Below are positions 23,393 to 37,000 of a DNA stretch of 64,000 nt, one piece after another. Numbering within the stretch: position 1 is the stretch's first letter; the number at the start of each line of letters is the position of its first letter. Position numbers and translations under genes: made by a program. The notes beneath the pieces were generated by a model. The model ran no database searches and had not been told where the DNA came from. It worked only from the letters and a program-made list of their open reading frames with translations. The stretch is from Arbacia lixula (taxonomy: Eukaryota; Echinodermata; Echinoidea; Arbacioida; Arbaciidae): contig OZ022588.1 of assembly GCA_963669155.1 (NCBI GenBank), positions 7,933,769 to 7,997,768 of the forward strand, written 5' to 3'.

Positions 23393-26300
23393 ATCTCTTT
23401 TTGTTCTTTCTTTCTCTCTCTCTCTGTATCTTTCATTTTCCTTTTGTCTCTCTCTCCTTCCTTTATTTCTCTATCTCTGTCTCTCTTCTTTCTTTCTCTG
23501 TCTCTCTTCTTTCTCTCCCCTCTCTCTTCACCTGATTCAACACAGCCGCTCTTATCGTCTCAGCAGACTTTGAACTTTGAGAGTCTGTCCCAATTCTCAA
23601 CAAGATAACACATCTACAAATACGATACAATTTGTAAACACAAAGAAGAAGCATGCAACTACACACAACAGGGAAACCATTGGGCTTCTTCTCCCATTTG
23701 CTGTTATGAAACAGACACCCTCAACCATGTAATGCATAACACCTTAAGGAAAATAATATTTTTACAGGGGCTCTTTAGGTACCCAAGGGCGCTTTCCTAT
23801 ACATTGCGGGGGTTTTACCACCCTTGGCCCCTGTGTATTTTTTTTTTAACTGATACACAAGCCCAGGGCTTACCATATAAGGTAGTATTCTAGGGTGTTT
23901 GATTATGCGCAATACACTGAGCATTGCAACCACAACTTGGGATGGTCCACCCTGAAAGCCATTGTGAAAATTTCATTTAGAGTAAATGCACAACATGATT
24001 AAGTGCATTCACTTTATGATGCTTGAGATGATGCACTCACAAATGACTTGAATTTCAATCTACCACGCAGATTTCCAAGTATTTTAAGAACACAAAATTC
24101 CCTGATTTTTCCCTCATGAATTTCAACTCATTTCCAGTTTCACATGTTTTCTATTTCAACAAAATATAAAAGTCTGGCCGACTACTTTCAATTTTGGGGC
24201 CCATCAAAATTCTCTGAATTTTCCCTGATTTGAAGCATTTTTTATCAAATACCCTGATTTCCCCTGATTTCCCTTCTGGGCTGGGAACCCCTACATGTAC
24301 ACAATAAATGATGAGATAACTTGACGTTGGTAACCAAAACAACCTCACATATTACCATTTCGCCTTTGTATGCCAGACAAAATGCTGTATGGGATGTGTG
24401 TGTATTGATGGTGAAACAATCCACAAGTATATGGTTTAAAGGGAATAAACTGTACTGGGAAGACAAAAAAGCCTTCAAAAGGTAATTTTTAGCAATCTCC
24501 TTGCCAATGGTATTAAATTCATGTATTGCCCATTTTAGAAACTCGCTGAAAGTTCTTTGCCCTTAAATGATCATCATTTGGAGTAATTAGTAATTAAATC
24601 ATAAATCCTCAAATTAAAAATGTTCTGGCCGAACATTTTGAGGATTTCACAAATTTTGACTAATTACTTCAAATGTTAATAATTTAAGGGCAAATAACTT
24701 TCAGCTAGTTTCTAAAATGGACAATACATGAATTTAAGACTATTGGTGAGAAGATTGCTCACGATCACCTTTTGAAGGCTTTTTTTGTCTTCCCTGTACA
24801 GTATATTCCCTTTAAAGAGACTGCTGCAAAGCGGCGACTACCGCAAGTACAAACAGTTTTCTCGTCACATTGATAGGCAAGGGGATGTGCACGCGGTATG
24901 GACAACAAAACGCACAGGAAGGAAAATGCAATGCTGAAAATTTAGATGGAGGAAAGAAGAACGATAAGCCGCAATCAACCTTTTTGGGATTTATCATCTT
25001 ACCACCTGTCTGCCGCTATTCATGCTAGATTGTCTGGTCTGTTTCCATGGTTACCATTGATTGTATGGAGACAGACTAGAATTCCTTACCTTTAAATGAC
25101 ATTTATTATTGTGCTTTTTAAAATATATTACGCTTTGCAGCAATACATTAGTGAAGTTTACATAAAGGTTAAACAAAGATGAATATCCTAATAAATGCAA
25201 ATAAAAAAGCAACATATCGCTGTTTTCTATATTCTCCTTTTTATTCTTATCTAGCTAAATAAGGAATATCTGACAAAAAGGGACTATGACAAACCCAAAC
25301 ACCTCTGAAACCCTAATCATTATAAAAAAAAAAAAAAGAAATTTTCACTGCATCTATAGCAGAAGATTTAGAGAAGCACACTAAATGAAAATAATGAAAA
25401 TGAAAGTAATGTGTTCAAATCACTGGAAACTTTCTGACTGTCTAGCAACACGTTACATGTATCACATACACCTAGCCCCAGGAATTCAATTCAATGGGTG
25501 GCATGCATTTTGAATGCATTGGTTGTTGCTAGTAAGACAAACCTCAAACAAGTTTTAAGATTACTTAACTACTGTTGTTTATTTGAACACCATGCCTAAA
25601 ATCTGCATACAAATTCAAAATGGTCTATTGGAAAGGAGTTTCCTTTAATAAGTAAATCTCTTTGGTAAACAATTTGACGTTTAGAAGGAGGAAGTAAGAT
25701 GTTTTATTATTTCATTCAATTCAGTTGTGTACAACCAGTTGTCATGACAACACATTGTCGTGTGATGTCACCCAGCAGTAGACAAATTCCCTCATGTGTG
25801 TAAACTCTGAAATATGCAGACTCACACCTCCGTTAGTTAAGCTGCTTGTTTGACCTTGCAAAGGCTGAAAAAATTTGAACTTGAAGTTATAAAACACAAT
25901 GCATAAATTGCTTAACTAAAAGTAACTGCAGAGGATAGGTGCACTGTATCTCCATTAAAATTAATGTGTGGTAAGAGCAAGGTGATTATAGAGGGTGCCA
26001 AGATTGTAAAGAGTGTTACTCTTATATCATGGTTTGTCTTTTCCAGACGATTCCTTCATATTATCCTATACGGCTCTATAGAAGTTATGTGTATTACTGA
26101 AGAAAATATAGACCCTGGCACATAAAGGGCTTTAAGAAATGGCAAACCCTGAACACAGCAGAACAGTTCTGGTGTGATCATGGGTACCTTGATATTTCCC
26201 CTCCTTAAAGGGATAGTTCACCCTGAAATTAGTTTTCTTTCAATAAAAGCAGACATATGGAATAAACATGTAAGTGAAGTTTTGATTTTGTGATGTCACT

Positions 26301-29300
26301 TGTGTGAGGTGCTCTCCCAAATGTTGTATACAAAATAAATTGCTTTTCGTCTGTTTTTTTTACAACGGAATGATCTTTTTTCGTACAGGTATGTGTGTGA
26401 AATTGTATTTCTAATGGTGTATAAAATGCACAAGTAAAAGCATGCATGTCTTTTTGAGAAAATGCACATTTTCAAGAAGAAAAAAATGTACACAACATAT
26501 GGGAGAGCACTTCAAGCGTGAAATCACAAAATCATAACTTAAAAAGATCATAACTTTCTTATCCTTTGACAAATTTTCATCAAACCTTCACTAATATGTT
26601 TAATATGTTATTGAAACCAAAATAATTTTGGGGTTAATAATCCCTTTAAGTCTTTGTGTGACTTTATTCACACAAGTACTATATACAATTCCCAGCAGCA
26701 GTCTATCTGACACACAAAGGGTTAGCAATTCTATGTATAAAAAGCAAAGTGCACTGTGTATACGCAGAAGAGAAGCCACAGAAAAACAGCTTTTGGTACA
26801 AAGGTCTTGACTCAGTTTAGTCTACATCTTAACATGACAGTAGCATGCAAACATGAATGTTTAATCCTAAGCTGAAAACACACAAACGTACTCCACGGCC
26901 ATACTAAAACAATTGCATCAGTGTGTATGTACCCTCTTTGGGAAGAAAAAATAATTTGATGTAAGTTGCACAACAACAGTATAGTCTATTGCAGTATCTA
27001 GTTTCCATTATTCAAACATTTTGATATGTGAACTTTTTAATGAGCCATAGTATTTTCACGGATGACGGAGCAAGAGACATGTTCGGTATTTGTTTTCTTG
27101 ATCGACGCTCCAGCTACTTTTACGGACGTATGTACATTACATGTTACAGCCCTTGCTACAGCACTAATGAATGTACATATGCACCCTCAAGCATGCTGCA
27201 AAATGCATTATTTTCAAACATTGTTAAATTCGCAACACTGCTCAAAATAAAAACCTCTTAATGATTCTACAATTTTGTAAACATCTAATAATCATAAAAT
27301 CAGCAGCCTTGCCCTTTGCAAATATATACTCGTTTTTACACATTTTACAAGCACAAATCAGACATCGGGGGAAAAAAACAATATCAATAGCAATTGCAAA
27401 ATAATTGTTACAGAGATACTCCGGTTTGTTTGGGTGAAATGACAGCAAAAAGGGGGATTCCATTTGTTGGGAAGTAATTAGGTTTTCCAGGAAATGTTTT
27501 GAATGCTGTCACAATGACTGCTAATTTCTACCAGTGAAACATTATAAATAGAATGGAGCAGTTTGTTTTTCCAACCTACTACCCTTTCTCTTCCTCCCTA
27601 TTTTATTTGTCTACAACCCCCCCCCCCCCCACCCCCATTGTCTCCTCTGCTCCTCTTCCTTTTATTTTTATCTCATAACGACCTCATATCCTACTAACTT
27701 CCACTTCTATTTTGACTTTCTGATAAAATCTTCGTTCACCTCCCCCCCTCCTCCGAAACCTTCCTTTTTCTTGCATTCACAAAAGAACAAAATGCAGTCA
27801 AAACCTGTCTACAAAGACACTGACCACCCATCACTCAACCTGAATCCCTTCAGAGCAGTTTATGTGAGACTGCACTTGTCCATAAAGACCATCTGCCCAT
27901 AAAGACCACCTGTTCACAAAGACCACCTGTTCATAAAGACGGCTCCTTCTGTGTTCCTTAGGGTGATTTTCATAGACCTGTTTGGTTCTACCATCATCAC
28001 ACTCTCTACCCACCAACTGTTTATCTATCTTCCCCCAGCTAATTCTCTTCTCATCCTCTGGATCATTTCTTCTTTTTTTTTGAAAAAAAACTTGCAAACA
28101 TCTTTATTTGCCAACATATTTATCCCCCTCATCTCACACATCCCTGCCTCCCCCCTAACTCCTCTCCCCACCACATATGCACACGCAAGAAAAAACACTA
28201 TCACACTTACATAAACGAACCAGTATAATATTTTCAATGTGTCAAGCTGTAAGGAGTTACAGGCATGTTTCTATACCAGCAGAAATCCTGTGAGAACTTT
28301 TTAAGAGCACGACTGGTCACACTTATGGTTTCATTGCTCAAGTTTGCTGGTTAAAGCACTCATGCTAGATGATTGAATTGTTGACAGATAGTGCAATGGA
28401 AACACTTCTTTACATCAGATTGACAATGGCTGTCAAACTGAATACGATTTGGAGGCCTCAGTAATAATGCTTTGTTAGAGTGTGTGAAGAGTTGACATGA
28501 AAAACGTGTAAAATCTAACAGAAACACATGAAATTGTAGCTGTGAGTTACAACAGTGGTAGAGCCTTCATGCAACAAGGCCCAATGACCAATTATTGACT
28601 ATTAATGCTTTCAACTGTTGGCAGGAACAGATCCAATTATGACGCTGTACATGTATGTACAGCTTGAGACTGGTAACCCCTAGACTAACATCTGCTTGTA
28701 GACAAAACATAGGAAGACCACAATGCAATCAAACAATCAAAAGCAGTATCTGCAAAACTGTATACTGTCTAGACTTCCATGTGCCATGCCCCCCTTACCC
28801 TCCTCAACCCCGCCCTCCTGGATTAGGTCTAATCCTAAACCCTAACCCTAAACATTGAATATAAACATGTGCACATAGAGATAGACAACATGGAAGACGT
28901 GGGCCATGGTGCATATAGGTTGTCAATTATTGTAACCTACCATCAATGGTAACTACCATGGCAACAGCTAATGAGCTCTCATTATTACACCTGTTGCCAT
29001 GGTAGTTACCATTGATGGTAAGTTACAATAATTGAAAATGTAGATGCAACATAGCTTGGCAAAACCATATATTGCCTTGACTTTGATGTGCCACGCCCCT
29101 CTCCCCTCCCCTACCCCGACCTGCCACTCACCGGTGTGTCGACGTAGGGTCCGTGGTTGGGCTCGACGGCGAGCTCGGCGTCCAGGATCTTCTCGACGGG
29201 CATGTCGTTGCTGGCCCCGCTGGTGCTCTCCACCTGGCTGTCCCCCGTGGGCTTGTCCTTACGCTGCCGCTCCTCTTGAACCGCTGCAGTAGAGATACAA

Positions 29301-30969
29301 GCTGATACGTTGAGTGCGATGCAGAGTGGGGGAAGTGAACAGGCTTAGATGCATTCAAAAAGACTTGCAATGTATTCATCATCATCATCACCTAGGTCTA
29401 CCTTTAGACCATTGCATAGTGGGAGGGTACATTAGGAGACTGGTTGTAAATCACCTCTTATCACAACCAACTAGTATGACATTCACATCTACTCTTGACT
29501 ATAAACGAGAATGGATGCTGTTACGGTGACGATGATCTTCAAATACCAAGGCAGTCAACCATTTAACTAGAGTGGAGACACCCAGGGGAAAATTCCAATT
29601 ACTTTGCGGAGGCTACTTTTTCAGGCCTCATGTTAAGAAATTAACACTAAACTGTGTTTATTACACCCGATGAGGACAGTTTTTCACTGAGGCTCTCTAT
29701 TTTCATTCACAAGAACTAATTCCTCTCCCCCCCCCCCCCACCCCACCCCAGTACCCAAATACTTGCTTCATTGGTTGAAACCATCTAAAAGGCATCATAT
29801 TGTTGTACATCTCATATTGTAAGTCATCTTCACATATTTCTTCTCAATGGTCGGCAAGCACTTGAACTAATTTTTTGGGGAAACAAATTACCCTCTAACC
29901 CAAACCATGACATCACATAAAACATCCCGTAGAATTGTGTAGACCCAATAATTTTCATTTTAAGTTATGTTCTGCGGCAATACATGATATTGCAAACATG
30001 TTTGAATGCAGTGCTTGCACATGGAAATCATCTCAAGCTTTCCAAACCTGGTAGCCTTTGATATTCAGGGATGCTAGTTACAGCTTTGACCTGGGGCCCA
30101 AAACAACAGCAAATGAAGATGTTGTGCTAAAAAATGAAAATTGGTTGAAATGTAAAGCTACTCAAGCCTGAAGTCAGTATTTTGTCTACATACTTTTATT
30201 CCTTAATAGTATAATCATAAAACAACAAAAGAAGGGGACAAGATGTATGTCCCTGTGCCTCCAAGAGAGAATGCTACATTATAACCAAATCATTCCAAAA
30301 GATTGTTTGTATCGCCCTACCTTCTCGACGCATGCCCATGCCCAGACATTTCTGGTATCGGCAATATTGGCATCTGTTCCGTTGCCTCTTGTCGACCATG
30401 CAGTTCCGGTCGTCTCGACATGTGTACGTTAAGTCTTTCCTTACTGTCCTCTTGAAGAAACCCTTGCAGCCTTCACAGCTGTACACACCGTAGTGTTTGC
30501 CTGTTGCATGAGAAGAGGAAAGTATATCGTGGTTTAGTGCTTGTGACATGTGACTGATGATCAGGAAGTTTCTGGGTTCAAACCCCGCCTCACCGTCCTC
30601 TTGAAGACACCCTTGCAGCCTTCAGAGCTGTACACACTGTAGTGTTCGCCAGGTTGATCAGATGAGGAAAGCTTCGTGGTTTAGTGGTAGTGAAAGGTGA
30701 CGGAAGATCTGGAGGTTCCCGGATTTAAACCTGCCACTGCACCATTTTATGTCTCTAAGAAAGATACTTAGTTCACATAAGTAATCTCTACTTAGGAGTA
30801 TCAAAAGGTTGCTGGTGGGAAGTTGACGAATAAAAGTGATTGTTCTTGACCCAATGCCAAATGCCAATATTATGCATGGGCAAGGAATACTATCTGAGTG
30901 GAGATGGTGCACATATGTTTGTGTGGGTGTATGTGTGTGTGTGTGTTTATGTGTGTGCGTGTGTGTGTT

Positions 30970-31024
<55 letters not shown>

Positions 31025-34000
31025 CACATCATAATTAAAAAATCAAACAGAAGGGTTTTCATATTAAACTGAAGGCTTGACAGTAAATACATTATAGAAT
31101 ATGGGGTAAAGGAGAGATAGAGAAGGGAGGGAAGGATAAAGAGAAAGAGAGAAAATGAGAAAGCATCTGTACCACTCCAATTACGTTATATCATTTTTCA
31201 AAATTATTTTCATATCACAATTGGAAGGACTATTACACAAAGAGCCATGTTTCACGTAACATATCGGCGGACCAGGAGGTATTGTGCGTGCAATTTTACA
31301 AATAAGGCACGTCATAAGCCCCAAAGTGCTCTCAAATATACCTTGAGTGTTGATGGTTGTTTTTGTGGCTGTAATGTAAGTACTGGTCAGGGATGCACTT
31401 CCTGTACGTCACTCAAGACTTTATTACACAATCATTATTCATCTTTAAGATATAACCTGAACAAACACTTCTTCAAAGCAAATATACAGGGCTCTTCTAG
31501 TGTTGCGTTCATCTGGTAGGAAGACCATATTTTAACTTATTTTACCACAAAAACATACAAACTTTTCAAGCATTTCATTTTGATATTTTTTTGGAATTTT
31601 TAGAATTTTTAGAATTTTTAGAATTTTTAAAACGTTTTTTACAACATTTTCCACTTTCTTTCTCCTCACTTACATATAGAAGCTTTTATGTATGATAGAC
31701 GATAGCGTCACTTCCATTGACATTTACACAGCAAAAGCGCAGAGGCACTGAATTATAGAATCTGAAACTGGAATAGGGCTCATCTTAAGATACACTGCAC
31801 AAGTGGCATTCTAATGTAAATTAGCTCAACCTTTTGTCTCTATAAACTAATAGTATCTATAGTCAACATAGAGTAATTTAAATGCCCTTTGTACAGAGTT
31901 GCATGATATTTCAAATGCATAGCAGTATGAAACACTCTACATGTTATAGATATTTTTCTAGGAAGATAAATTGTCATCAGTGACAAGATACCCAGTGATT
32001 AGTGTCACATTGTTCTTCTCGTCTAGAAGAAGTCATAGCAGTGCGAACGGACCTGTTAACTTGGAAGCTTCCTCAGGATACACCCCCCAATTTCAAGCAT
32101 ATTAATTTTGGTATGAAGACACAAGTGATAACAATGTAAACAGGTATAGTGATTATGTATGCATCAGAATATGGTGCGCAGCCTCGAACTTCATATATCT
32201 TACCCATGTATGAACATTGTCAAGCAGTGTGAACAGGCCCAGTTATTAGTCCTATGGAGCCTAGTTACACTGAACCCATGTACACCTTAATTCTCGTAAG
32301 AGGGCTGAGTATAAAGACCCCAGTTAAGCAACTGCTACGGGAGCATACTCCGAGCAGAAATGGCAACAGTGTGCAGACATTGCATGACTATGAAAAGATA
32401 GCGCACAGCCCCCAAATACATGTGTATTATTAAACGAGGACACAGGATGGTCTGTCGGTCTATATAGGCTGTGTGACTATGGGAACAGGCATGATGTCAC
32501 CTGTACTGCACCGCCCTACATTCATGTTTATCCTTGTACAAGGACACATAATCATTGTCAGTCCAAACAGGCCCTACGACTATGGGAACATATGTGATGT
32601 CACCTACAGTGCACAACCCTCACATTCATATTTATCCTTGTACAAGGACACAGAATTGTCTCCAGTCCAAACAGGCCCTGCTTGTATGGGAACATGTGTG
32701 ATGCCACATGTAGTGCACAGTCCCATATTTATTGACTCAAAACATGTAGTGTGCACCCCTACATTAATACATTTTTGTATGATCACATAGGATTATCATT
32801 AGTCTATACAAGCCCTGTAACTATGGGCACATCACTTGCAGTGTGCAGCCCCCCTGCATTAATATATCATGTATGATCCAAACATGTAGGACTTCCATAT
32901 CAGTGTGAACAGACCATCTGCCTGGTGGAATACAGCTGTTTACAAGTCAGCAGTAGGCGGTGCGCAGCCCCCAGCAGGTAATCACAACGCCTCGCACGTC
33001 CAGATTTTTTCACGACTCCCAGTTAATCTCCCGGTGTGCGCAGGTCAGCCGAGACAACACAGCACACTCGCGGTATATCCACAGACTCCCCCCTGGTTTC
33101 TACCAGAAATAAACTCTGGGGATTCAAATTAAGGGCACTTGGAAAACTATTTAGAAACAAATGGACCCTAATGGGGAAATGGAGATCATATCCGTCTGTA
33201 GGTGCACAGTAGTGTGGAGCATTCATATCATACATGCACTCACTACACCATGCCATACCAGCCAAGCTTGATGAGCTAAACTTTCAATAGGAAATGTTGC
33301 CTGAGGGGAAATATTCTGCAAAGTATGCTCCATTTCCCTTGTTCATCAGTCAAAACGATGGTGCGCTTTAGTCTTTTCCAGCAGGAATCCTGGATGTATC
33401 CAAGCATGCATGCCATTATACATTGTTTAGTCATTTATGTGCAGCCAATCATACTGAATAAAAAAAAAATGCTTAAAAACGTTATTCACTAGCCATGTAG
33501 TCTAAAGCCTGTCATCACAAGAGGTTTAACTTAGACCTTGTATTCAACATAGACTTACTTTATGGGGGGGGGGGGGGGGGATAAATCATTTGGTGCTGTC
33601 ACAAAACCTTTGATTATCATCACAGTAACACAACAGTGGGTGATTTCAATTATTTGCATTAATCATTCTGTGGACAAACTCAACATGCCATAGTGATTCT
33701 GAGGGGAAATAAAAAATCAATTATATTGAATTAATAATGTTTCATGCTTTTTGATTTGGGGTCCCATAAAGTTAGTCCAATCACAGGCATACAAGTCATG
33801 TGCTGGGTATTGTCTTGTTGACGCAAGATCACTAGTACAATGTAGAGAAGAAACTCTGCGTCACTGCGAAACAAGCGAGCTACCCAAGGTCAATCCATTG
33901 TATGTTTCTTGCGGAATATTTCGCAATGAATATTCAGTCAATGGGAATGATTTAGTGGCTTTTTAATACCGCTTAATCCTCTCAGGAGTAACTATTCATG

Positions 34001-37000
34001 ACATTCTAGGGAAGCTAACATTTGCAGAAATCATTCCAGTGTCCTTGATATTGATGAGTTTTGTTGTAGATGCTTTTCATGAGTACATGTATGTTTTCAC
34101 CGCATTTGCCCATTTCTTCACAAAATTAGCACATAAAGCGTAAATGATCAGAATTCAGTGGTAGTGATCACAATTTTCAAAATTTCACAACTTCCATGTA
34201 TGATCGTTCTCAAGCTTTTGCCCATTTGTTTCGCTTATCTTTTTTTATTACTGTTGTCCAATCAAACTTATTATACGGGTTTCATTCTCCTTTCATAAAG
34301 CTCTTGCTTCCTTTGTTTCACTATAAATTCCACACTGATGCCATGTGATAGGCAAAGACCAATATACTCTGAACAAATGGATGATATGTATATCAACCAG
34401 ACGGATAACAATAGGATGCCTTATAAATCTAACATGCTTGGTGCGGTCCTATTGAACCAAATCCAAACCCTCCCACTGGAATGTATATGGGATGAATTTG
34501 GACAGTTCGGTTTGAATTCAGATACCATATCCCAATCAAGAGTGATTGGTCACAGCAGGCTTCCTTGCTTCCATTCAGAACAAGGTACCGTGACCATAGA
34601 GGTCATATCGACAATTGTTTAGCGTGTTGATTGAAAGCGTGTCGAAAGGTGATTTTAAGAGAAATTGTAAATGTAGCAGTGAAAACAGAAAACAGAGGCT
34701 CAAGACAATTTTCCCTCCCCCCCCCCCCTTTTTAAAAAAAGAAGAAATATATATATACCAAGAAAAGCCTGTTCTTTTGTTCTCATTGCATTAAATCTAT
34801 AGCACGTTGGTCACCAGAAATAAAGTTTACACGCAGCAACAAAGAGGCAGGATGTCACTTTTGTGCTGGACAAACGGTGCACAATTATGAAATGCCTGGC
34901 TCAACGAAAGCATTGGCTTTAAGAATAGTAAGACTGACACCTTTTGCAAGGTGTGGTGCAGTGCATTAAAGCATGGCTCAAAATCACTTTTCGGACCTGA
35001 TGCTTTGTGTTTGCACAGGAGCGGGATGGGTAGAGGACAGACCACAATCTCTACTCACTAAGCACAAAATGGCAACATCTTTTACTAAGGCATTAACCTA
35101 CGAAGGGTCCATGATTAACCATTACACCTTCAGAACACCACATACATTAAGCCAGACTGTTATCCATACTCTTCAAAATGGCAACACCTTATGAAACCAT
35201 GAATCCTTGGGGAAGTGTCAGTGATTAAACATTACACATCTTAGGATAACACATGCACAAGGACAAACCACGAATCTCACTCCTAAGCCCTCCTCCTCCT
35301 CAAATTGGCAATGCCTGGCCTCTTAATGTCAAGGTCACGGCTAGCCCAGTATGTGAGTGTGTGTGTGTATGTGCGTGCGTGTGTATGTACATGTGTATGT
35401 GTGGCCGCTACCGTGCAGGCTTCCAGCTCTGCTGAGCTCATGCTCACCACAAGCGAGCGAATGAATGAGCAAGTGAACGAGCGAGCGAACAAATGAAAAA
35501 GAATGAACAATGCTGCTGGCTGATTGCATCCGGAGACAGGGGCAGACAAGCAGACCTAGTGGGTGGCAGTGAGGAGAGAACAAGGCAGGCAGGAGGGGAG
35601 GGGGAGGTGGGAAGGGAGACAGACAGCTATGGAGGGCCAGGCAAAACGTTTGTCAGAAAATATATGGTTGTGTAGGTCTAGTGAGAAGTCACCTGATTAG
35701 CCTGTTGGGTATTCCTTTTGGTGTGATATTTGCCCTGTACGGGGCGTTTTCATGGATGTATGGATGGAGTACACAAGAGAAAGAAGAAGGTAGAGAGAGA
35801 TGGAAAAGAAATTGAAGAGATAGGGATGGAAGAGAAAGGAAGAGAACAAGTCATTTAGAAAAGGATAACAATGGACAGAGGATTGAGATGGAAGTGAAAG
35901 GAAAGATAAAGGGAGAGAGGAAAGAAGAGAAGAATAGAAAGACAAGTAAAGAGGGACAGAAGAGAGAAAGAGTGACAGAGATAAAGAAAGAGAGAGAGAC
36001 TGAGAGAGAGATGGAGACAATACAGAGAGATAAACAGACAAAATCAGACAAAGAAACATGTGGCATCTGCACCCTACCCTCTGCTACATTTGCCTACCCA
36101 CAATCCCAGTTTGATGAATGCCAGTTCCTCGTGCTTGCCATAGACAACCACATTCAGTTCATGTCTCACTCGGCTGGTATACCCACTGTGTGGCAGCCTG
36201 ACTGCACAATATGTATATCCACATTCATCTGTCTTTCTTCCCTACACGTGCGGTGGTTATCGTGCATGCTCGATGTGCGTGCATAGATGCCATTGCTGCC
36301 CAAATTGTTTCTCTTTTCACTCTCGTAATTGAATGTTCAGTCGCATGCATTTCACATTGCAAAATGAAGTGGAAAAGTAGGATTTGAACATGCGTCACAC
36401 AAACGACCTTGAGATTTCCTTTCTTCAGGTTTTTGAATGTAGACGAAAGACATTACGTTGGTGGTGTATAAAGGATCTATCTTGGGCGCACGAGCGAGCG
36501 AGCTTATCTGTTGATATTACCACGCTGAGTCTATTCAGGGCTTTACACACATTTCAGCCTGAGGTTTCTATTACACTGCACATGACAATTGTCAGTTGAT
36601 ATATGTAAAACACTCTCCATACAGTCGTAAACCAGAGAGTTGTACAAATGATTTCATAAACTATAATTTGATGCTTTATTCTGAATATGATGGAAACACA
36701 AGTGTTACAAGGAGTAATTCAAGACATTGGTAAGAATGTGCTTTTAAATAGAAACAACATTCAAACAAACACATCCTAAAAACTGTTGTTGTTTTTTAGT
36801 GATAACATGAGTAAAGGATATAAAAAGATTTTCGGAATAAATATTTAAAGAAGTAAACCTGAGAGAAGAGAAGTAATAAATACATGTACAATGCAAACAG
36901 ATTACTCGCAATTACAATTATACGCTCTGATGTATACCGTGGTCACCAAAAACTATTTTATATGCGCCTCAAAGGGGTACAATGTTACTTGTGGTCAGAT

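Larger units (their letters stand above)
22686..29131 (-). other. 6.4-kb RXR intron between hinge and LBD exons
   Basis: No exon-like frame was found. It carries the triple AGGTCA site (23132-23151), CT repeats (23322-23535), TTAA MITEs (24440, 26209), dispersed fragments (24340, 25450), a CACCTG tandem repeat (27870-27950), a palindromic MITE (28906) and a short telomere-like 'ccctaaccctaaac' (28840-28853). The rest is AT-rich sequence in which I see nothing. Confidence 0.6.

Noticed and set aside
28829..28853. Telomere-like CCCTAA units
   Set aside because: Only about two to three units, too few to call an interstitial telomere.
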